The translations under genes were made by a program, and so were the position numbers. A stretch of DNA of 64,000 bases. It comes from Cyrtodaria siliqua (Eukaryota > Mollusca > Bivalvia > Adapedonta > Hiatellidae). Position 1 is the first letter of the stretch. The number at the start of each line of letters is the position of its first letter. Below are positions 56,478-64,000 of this stretch, piece after piece. The stretch is from NCBI GenBank assembly GCA_037043455.1, contig JAWPHD010006805.1:72001-136000 (forward strand), read 5' to 3'. The notes below the pieces were generated by a model. That model did no database searches. It was given only the letters and a program-made list of their open reading frames with translations, and was not told the origin of the DNA.

Positions 56478-59400
56478 TAAATACCTCAGTTACATTTTAT
56501 TTCATATTTTCTGCCCCCTGAAATTTTCTGCTTTGTCCGTCCTTCCGTCCGTCCCACTTTTGTCCAGAGTACAACTTCAAAACTACCGAAGGGACTACAA
56601 TGAAACTTCACACAATTACAGAGGACAACGAGAGGAAGTGCAGAGTGCAAGAACCTTAACTCTGTCTCATTCAAATTAGAGTTATTGCCCTTTGTAATTT
56701 GATACTTGTAATTCTTGCCCAAAGCAGAAGTCAAAAACTACCAATGGAACTGCAAATTGAAAACTGCTGGGTGATACAAGGCCATATGGTAAGTTGAGCA
56801 TACATTTCGGGGGGCATCCATCGATTTTCTTGTTTTTTTAAATGGAATGTACAGTTATGACAAAATATTGTATGAAAACTCATCCATATACAGATTCATG
56901 AAACTTTTTTGAAATAAAACATTCAATTGATATTTAAATTACTTTCAGTCACCACTTTAAAGAACATGTTCAAAATGTCACTTTTCACTTAAATACATGT
57001 ACTGTCTTCAGTACCTATTCAATATTCAACTTACCATACCAACAGAGAACATAACATTAATTTTAATTTGTGATGACATTTTCTGGATAAAACAGTTTAT
57101 GCTGAGATTAGTTTTTGAAAGGATGCAAGTTGACACGCTGATAATGACTGCACCTGTGTGATGGTAACAGCAATTACAGGAAGTCAAAATACATATATCC
57201 AAATTACACATTCAAAGTAACCTGCACTTACAAGCCTCCAGAATTGACCAGAAAATTAATAAAATCGATCTTTACATGTAATAATATATATTTTGAGAAC
57301 AATTTATGAATAAAATATTGTTTAAACCAAGGCTTTGTGTTCCCTGAAAAGGTTTGAACTGTAGTCAAATTTATATTAAATAGAATGGTCAGACCTCATT
57401 GTCATTTAATACAGGTACATCTCTGAATGTGACTATGTTTTGGTAGTAATGCAACTACGTACCAGAGTACAGTCACCTTAGTAACTTATTTATTTTACAT
57501 CGATTGTAACGAAAGCTCTCTGAACTTATTTTAATCACTCTCAATGTCTTCCTGGGTAGAACCAGTACTAAGCAAATGCAGATAAAGTGTCTTGCTCAGG
57601 GACACAACACATATGGTTATGGCGGGGATCGTACCAATGACTTTTGGATCATGGGTCAAACGCTCTACCACTAGACCACTGCGCTCAACCTTCTTCAAAG
57701 ACGATACAATAATATCAGATAGAGCACTATAATTTTACATTATCATTTCCTCTGGTTTATGGTGCATAAAATGAATTACAGAAACATTTTTTAGATGTTA
57801 AAGATGAACATAGGCCTAAATCAACAAATCCATTGTTAATGTGTTTTTAATTATTAAATATCATTATAAATATGATGTTTACTTTGTTATTGATGTTGTG
57901 ACATCATTGGCTTTAAGAGAAAAAAAAGTATCAAAAGAGAAATTTGGAAATCGCCAAACACGATAAATACCTACAAAAAATATTGCAGTTTGGTTTGATT
58001 GAGACTGTTCATGAGCGGTAGTGAAAAGTGCATGCTACCGCTCACACCCTCTAGGCCCGGGATGAGCAAAACACAATATTTAAAAAGTTAATAGTACAGA
58101 AATTTGAGCCATCCCGAAGATGGTATGCATACGACGATGAACATGACGATGAACATGGAACCTTCAATGAGGTATTTTCATACCAGTCCATGGCCAGCTG
58201 TGTATGGTCCCAGTTTCTAACAAAATGCTTTTAATATCCTAAACAAGAAAACAATGGGCGAAATAAACAAAATGGAATTTAGTTGGGAGCAGTGGTTATG
58301 AAGCCTGCATATCACAGGTAACAGTCAATAGACTATTTTAAAAAGCAGGCAGCATATCCCAAGGGTAATTAAACAATACTCAGAACCTTTAAATGCTCGA
58401 GTAGTGGAACCACCTATTCGAAATACAAGTAAGAAACCAAAAGTATTTGGGAATGTACCACCGATATCTGTAAGTATCAGACTCAGTGATCTCCAAAGAT
58501 CGGAATGAATAACAGTTCTGATTGTAAACACGGGGAGACGTTTTACCGCCGCCACACTGCACATTGAAAAAATACATTTAATACAGATTTTTCATAAATA
58601 ACCATAATAAATGAAACAGCATTCTTATTTCTATAGTATCTATCTGTCATGAGTCCCTGCCACCACACAACACTGTAGGAGTGGTGTATTAGTTGATTTC
58701 CAGTATGACACGTGTCCACAACTAACAATATGCCACGCATCAACTATTACGGTGACATACTAAGTACGGCATAATTAGGGAGACATACGTCCGTATATTA
58801 CAAAAGCACGCATCATTTAGCGGATCATAGTTTTATGACAACTTTATGTCAGAGCAGTGTAATACTGCCGCGGCGAGCCGCATATTGCACGAGATGGATA
58901 TAAATTATGATGCATGGGAAACTGTGTCTTGTTTATTGTGCACAGAGATAAAAATACTATGATCTGAATAATATAGCTAAATGTATTTTGAGCATGATAG
59001 TATGTATTATATACATGTAGTGATCAAAACCAGACCTAACAGATCAAATTTACCATACTATAAAATTTATTATATATATGCTTGTAAAAGAAGCACATAT
59101 TTTACTTAAGTTATGAGCTAAGAGCCGTTATTGTTGTGTTTTGTTTGCCATAAAACATCACTGAACTAAGATAATAGCTAGTAACATTATCAACTGTTCT
59201 GCCTCGTAATATATATTCATGAAACATTTTGTCATTATTTTTCCTATTATTAGATACTGGGTTTGTTACTGACCCCCTACAGAAATATGTGGGGTCAGTA
59301 TGATTTAAGGGGGCGAGGCAATAGCCGAGTCCCCCTATATATCTGACTGACCCCACATATTTCTGTAGGAGGTCAGTAACAAACCCAATAACTGATTTAT

Positions 59401-61055
59401 TGCATCAAGCACCTTTTTCAAGGCAAACACCGATATTTAACGTCATTTAGATGTTCGCGCAATTTGACGTCATGACATTGACGTCACGACCGGTACAGTT
59501 TAAAAAAATTATTTACTTATTAAGTTTGTTACCGACGTCTTAAAGAACTATTTGCAAATGATATAAACTCTGAATCGGAATTGTATTCCTCATTGTTTAG
59601 TGACCCTCTTTGAAATCTACTGACCCACTATAGAAAAATAGGGGTCACCAAGTGACCGCACTCAACCAATGAGAATTTTGTGCAAGGTGGAATAAATAAT
59701 TATGTAGATGGATGGCGATATATAGATATATGTACACACTATTAGTGGGAGCGGGTGTATAACAAAACAAGAAATCCACAGATTCACACGTCTCGCCTAA
59801 CGGGGGCGGGACTTAAAAATAAAAGATAAATGATGCTTAAATGAAAGTTTGTAAACATTTTAATAACTATAAACAATGAAGTTTACAGTTTGCTGAGATG
59901 ACATTTAAGTGCATTTGGTAAATTCTATAAAAAAGGAAAAAAAGAAAAACTTGAATGTTGACGCCTTCGCCTTCGCCGCCGGAAAAGCAACACCTATGTA
60001 TCTTTTTTCTTCAAAAAGGCGAGACAAAAATCACCTAACAACAAATATATTGAAACAAAGACTAGTGTTTCTTTCACCAGATTCATTAAATTTATATGCT
60101 GAACTTTTTTAGCAATCTTTGAAAAGGGCAACTAAATAATATAAGCACCGTCAGCTCTTGACTGATTCACATAATATACGCATGCTTATCTAATTCAATG
60201 GCTAAACAAACACTAATACCTTTCTACAATTTTTCGTAAGTATAACTGATGAAGTGCTAAGACAAATGAACAAAAACTTCTACTATCTTACCTTATTTAT
60301 TAATTTCCTGCCCATGCCGGTCAAATCGGCGAATAAAACTTGCTCGGAGATGGCGATGTTTGCCACTTCTCATTTTTGTAGTCAAATATGGTTGGTACCA
60401 CTTTTTTTAATTCTGCATGACCGTATGTTTTCAAAATTGAGCGAAAACAAAACCAAAGGATGGACTTCACACAAATCCAAATCAGCATTTTTGAGAAGAC
60501 GGGCAGTAACGGTCTACCCACACTTCAAATCATAATCCATCATAAATCTCTATTATTATCCTGTCCTTTTTTAAGCACACTTTTGCACCCAGGGACAGCA
60601 GCAGACATTTTTAACACGTAACATAAAACGTAATCCTACACAGACAATGATATAAGACTAATGCGGAACCGCTAATTGCTTCGATCCAATGATGTCACAG
60701 GTCTCTTGACACTTACCTGTCATCAAAAAGGGCGAAATTTGGTGGGTGTGCATTATGAGGTATAACTGACTACTGTGAGAAAAAGGGACAAAAGACACGT
60801 AAAAGTTCACCTTTAAGAACATAAGCACTATACAATAAGCAAAAACAGCAGTAAAATCAAACGATGTACATTACAATTAAATTTCCCTTAATTAACATAG
60901 TCTTAAATTATATGAACAGACCTTAGCCTTTAAATCAAGTCTTAGGCCATCTAAAATCTAACAGACATTGAAGTTAGCAAATCTGCTTGGTAATTGTTCT
61001 AAAATTCTTTTTTAATGCAAACGTCTTTACTGTATTTCATCGATCTTCAGTTGGT

Positions 61056-61204
61056 CTACCACATGTAGGGCCCCCACATCATGGAGCCTGCAGCGTAGGG
61101 GTACATAGTGCCACGCCGATAGTAGGGATCTCTCATGCACACCACCTGGTTTGGCTGGTTGCTCATTACAACTGTGTGGCTCCCATTAGCAGCATTGTGC
61201 ACAA
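61056..61204 (-). CDS. Possible terminal exon of an unidentified gene (copy B)
   Basis: Apparently identical duplicate of 51720-51868 within the tandem segmental duplication, with the same acceptor, frame and stop. Upstream exons, if any, would be right of the window. Only one of the two copies may be connected to the rest of such a gene. Confidence 0.35.
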
Positions 61205-62292
61205 CTAAAGTTCAGGATTGAAAGAAACAAAGTACAGAGATATAATTCAACTCATCTAAATGCTGTTGTGGTGTGGTGAGTGCGTGTGTGTTGCTTATAA
61301 AAACAAGAGGTCAATGACCTTGAAGCTCTACTGATAGGTTTTGATAGCTAGATCAGCATTCCACTGAAGTTTCATGAAAATCTGTAAAGTAGTTTCAGAG
61401 GAGTAGTCGCTACAAGTTTTTACTATATAATGCTATGTAAACAAAGATGGCCACTGGCAGCCATGTTTAACGTTGAATCAAAATGATTTTGGACAAGGAC
61501 TAACATCATGTCAAGCTGATCATTTGAAAAAAAGTCCCATATCAATATCACTTCTAGTTTTCAAGAAGTAGTCGCTACAAACTTGTTTTTTTTAAAATCT
61601 ATTTTCAGCTTTGGCACCCATCTTGGTGAATGTTTGTTAGGATCAACTAGACATCATGGGCAACATTCCTGTAAAGTTTCCTGAAAATCCATCCAATAGT
61701 TTCAGAGGAGTGGTCGCCGCAAAAAAAAGTTTACGTACAGACAGACGGACGACGGACACTGCACCACGGCATAAGCTCTGCTGATCTTTGTAGAGCTAAA
61801 AATGGCCACTGGCATCCATGTTTAATGTCGAATCAAAATAATTTTCAACAAGGACCGACATTATGTCATGCTGATCATTTAAGAAAAGTCCCATATCAAT
61901 ATCACTTATAGTGTTCAAGAAGTAGTCGCTACAAATTTGTTTTTTAACAAGAGGCCCAAGAGGGCCTGTGGACGCTCTACTGGCTAACATGGCTCTTATA
62001 ACATCAATGAAGCGAGTGACTGCCATTTATGTTTAATGGGAAGTTTCGGGCAAAAAACAGCTTTTTGACTAAATCAAGGGCCATAACTAAAGAATCTGGT
62101 AAAACTTGGTAAAGATCAGATGAAAAATAAAGGCCCTACCGTATTAACGAGGCAAAATATAGCATTTTTAACTAAATCAACAGCCATGACTCCTCTGTTA
62201 CTGGTCCGACTGGTCCAACATAGCTAAAAAAAATTAATATTAAAAAAAAACAAAAAAACAAAAAAAAAACAAAAAAAAAAAAATTAAACAAG

Positions 62293-64000
62293 AGGTCAAT
62301 GACCTTGAAGCTCTACTGATCGATTTTGATTTCAGGAAGTAGTCGCTACAAACTGTTTTTTTGAAAATCTATTTTTAGCTGTGGTGGCCATCTTGAATTT
62401 TCGGCCGACCTGAAATTTTGCTAGGATCAATTAGACATCAAGAGCAACATTCCTGTGAAGTTTCATGAAAATCCGTCAAGTAGATTCAGAGGAGTAGTCG
62501 CTACAAGTTTTCATTATATAACTCTATGTAAACAAAGATGGCCACTGACAGCCATGTTTAACATTGAATCAAAATAATGTTCGACTCAGATAACCATCAT
62601 GTCATGCTGATCATTTTAGAAAAAGTCCCATATCAATATCTCTTATAGTTTTCAAGAAGTAGTCGCTACAAACTTATTTTTTAAAAATCTATTTTTAACT
62701 GTGGCGGCCATCTTGAATTTCCGGCCGACCTGAAATTTTTCTAGGATCAACAAGACATCAAGAGCAACATTCCTGTGAAGTTTCATGAACATCCGTCAAG
62801 TAGTTTCAGAGGAGTAGTCGCTACAAGTTTTTACTATATAACTCTATGTAACCAAAGATGGCCACTGGCAGCCATGTTTAACGTCGAATCAAAATAATTT
62901 TCCACAAGGATCTACATCATGTCATGCTGATCATTTTAGAAAAAGTCCCATATCAATATCACTTATAGTTTTCAAAAGTAGTCGCTACAAGCTTATTTTT
63001 TAAAAATCTATTTTTAGCTGTGACGGCCATCTTGAATTTCCGGCCGACCTGAAATTTTTCTAGGATCAATTAGACATCAGGAGCAACATTCCTGTAACGT
63101 TTCATGACAATCCGCCAAGTAGTTTCAGAGGAGTAGTCGCTACAAGTTTTTGCTATATAACTCTATGTAAACAAAGATGGCTGCTGGCAGCCATGTTTAA
63201 CGTCGAATCAAAACGTTTTACGACAAGGATCAACATCATGTCATGCTGATCATTTTAGAAAAAGTCCCATATCAATATCACTTATAGTTTTCAAGAAGTA
63301 GTCGCTACAAACTTGTATTTTGAAAATCTATTTTTAGCCATGGCGGCCATCTTGAATTTCCGGCCGACCTGAAATTTTGCTAGGATCAATAAGACATCAA
63401 GAGCAACATTTTTGTGAAGTTTCATGAAAATCCGTCAAGTAGTTTCAGAGGAGTAGTCGCTACAAGTTTTCATTATATAACTCTATGTAAACAAAGATAG
63501 CCGCTGGCAGCCACATTTAACGTCGAATCAAAACGATTTTTGATAAGGACCAACATCATGTCATGCTGATCATTTTAGAAAAAGTCCCATATCAATATCA
63601 CTTATAGTTTTCAAGAAGTAGTCGCTACAAACTTATTTTTTAAAAATCTATTTTTAACTGTGGCAGCCATCTTGAATTTCTGGCCGATCTGAAATTTTGC
63701 TAGGATCAATAAGACATTAAGAGCAACATTCCTATAAAGTTTCATGAAAATGCGCCAAGCAGTTTTAGAGGAGTAGTCGCTACAAGTTTTTACTATATGA
63801 CTCTATGTAAACAAAGATGGCCGCTGGCAGCCACGTTTAACGTTGAATCAAAACATTTTTTGATAAGGACCAACATCATGTCATGCTGATCATTTTAGAA
63901 AAAGTCCCATATCAATATCACTTATAGTTTTCAAGAAGTAGTCGCTACAAACTTATTTTTTAAAAATCTATTTTTAGCCGTGGCGGCCATCTTGAATTTC
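62293..64000 (+). mobile_element. 320-bp tandem-core element, copy B (cut by window end)
   Basis: Segmental-duplication counterpart of 52957-54664, with the same left end and the first five to six units. No difference from copy A was noticed in this part. Confidence 0.8.

Larger units (their letters stand above)
56478..64000 (+). repeat. Tandem segmental duplication, copy B (cut by window end)
   Basis: It corresponds to 47143-54664 of copy A and stops at the window end inside the 320-bp array. If full length it would end near 65813. All component features recur: SINE at 57500-57691, hairpin at 59258-59387, possible exon at 61056-61204, repeat arrays from 61300. Confidence 0.93.

Overview
The window looks like genomic DNA from a lophotrochozoan animal, most likely a bivalve mollusc. 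It is AT-rich, intron-rich and full of repeats. Two conserved eukaryotic genes are split into short exons with GT..AG introns. Many dispersed repeats have the character seen in bivalve genomes: tRNA-derived SINEs with a shared internal motif, elements ending in GGAC/GACG stretches and carrying tandem cores, and TTAGGG repeats. The species cannot be named from sequence alone, and no prokaryotic-style gene is present.

Layout. (1) 295-20345, minus strand: the first seven coding exons of a checkpoint kinase 1 orthologue (CHEK1), about 241 residues from the ATG into kinase subdomain X. The gene runs off the left edge. All kinase landmarks are intact: glycine loop, VAVK lysine, HRD, DFG and APE. 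(2) 20346-22810: a 2.5 kb divergent intergenic region with CCAAT and ETS-like motifs. (3) 22811-37000, plus strand: a complete seven-exon gene for signal peptidase complex subunit 2 (SPCS2, 208 aa). It starts with three tiny in-phase exons and has a poly(A) signal at 37212. (4) 37-47 kb: no recognised gene; hairpin elements, tRNA-like/SINE pieces and repeats. (5) 47143-64000: a 9,335-bp segment repeated head to tail, nearly identical, the second copy cut by the window end. It carries a possible terminal exon of an unidentified minus-strand gene and long 320-bp tandem arrays.

The most unusual feature is in CHEK1. In three of its introns, a large tandem array abuts an exon and appears to be built from that exon-intron junction. 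Intron 6 holds about 48 copies of a 97-bp unit plus about 12 of a diverged ~91-bp unit, both derived from the last ~109 nt of exon 6 and each carrying a donor-like site. Intron 3 holds about 26 copies of an 82-bp unit with the acceptor and first ~30 nt of exon 4. Intron 2 holds about 16 copies of a ~35-bp unit resembling the donor end of exon 2. The gene therefore appears to have spawned minisatellites from its own splice junctions, leaving dozens of decoy splice sites next to real exons. I know of no described system of this kind. It is an observation from sequence, with splicing consequences still inferred.

Other arrays (43 bp in CHEK1 intron 4; 55 bp and 16 bp in SPCS2 introns) show no clear exon origin. 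Nearly all open reading frames outside the exons listed are translations of repeats.
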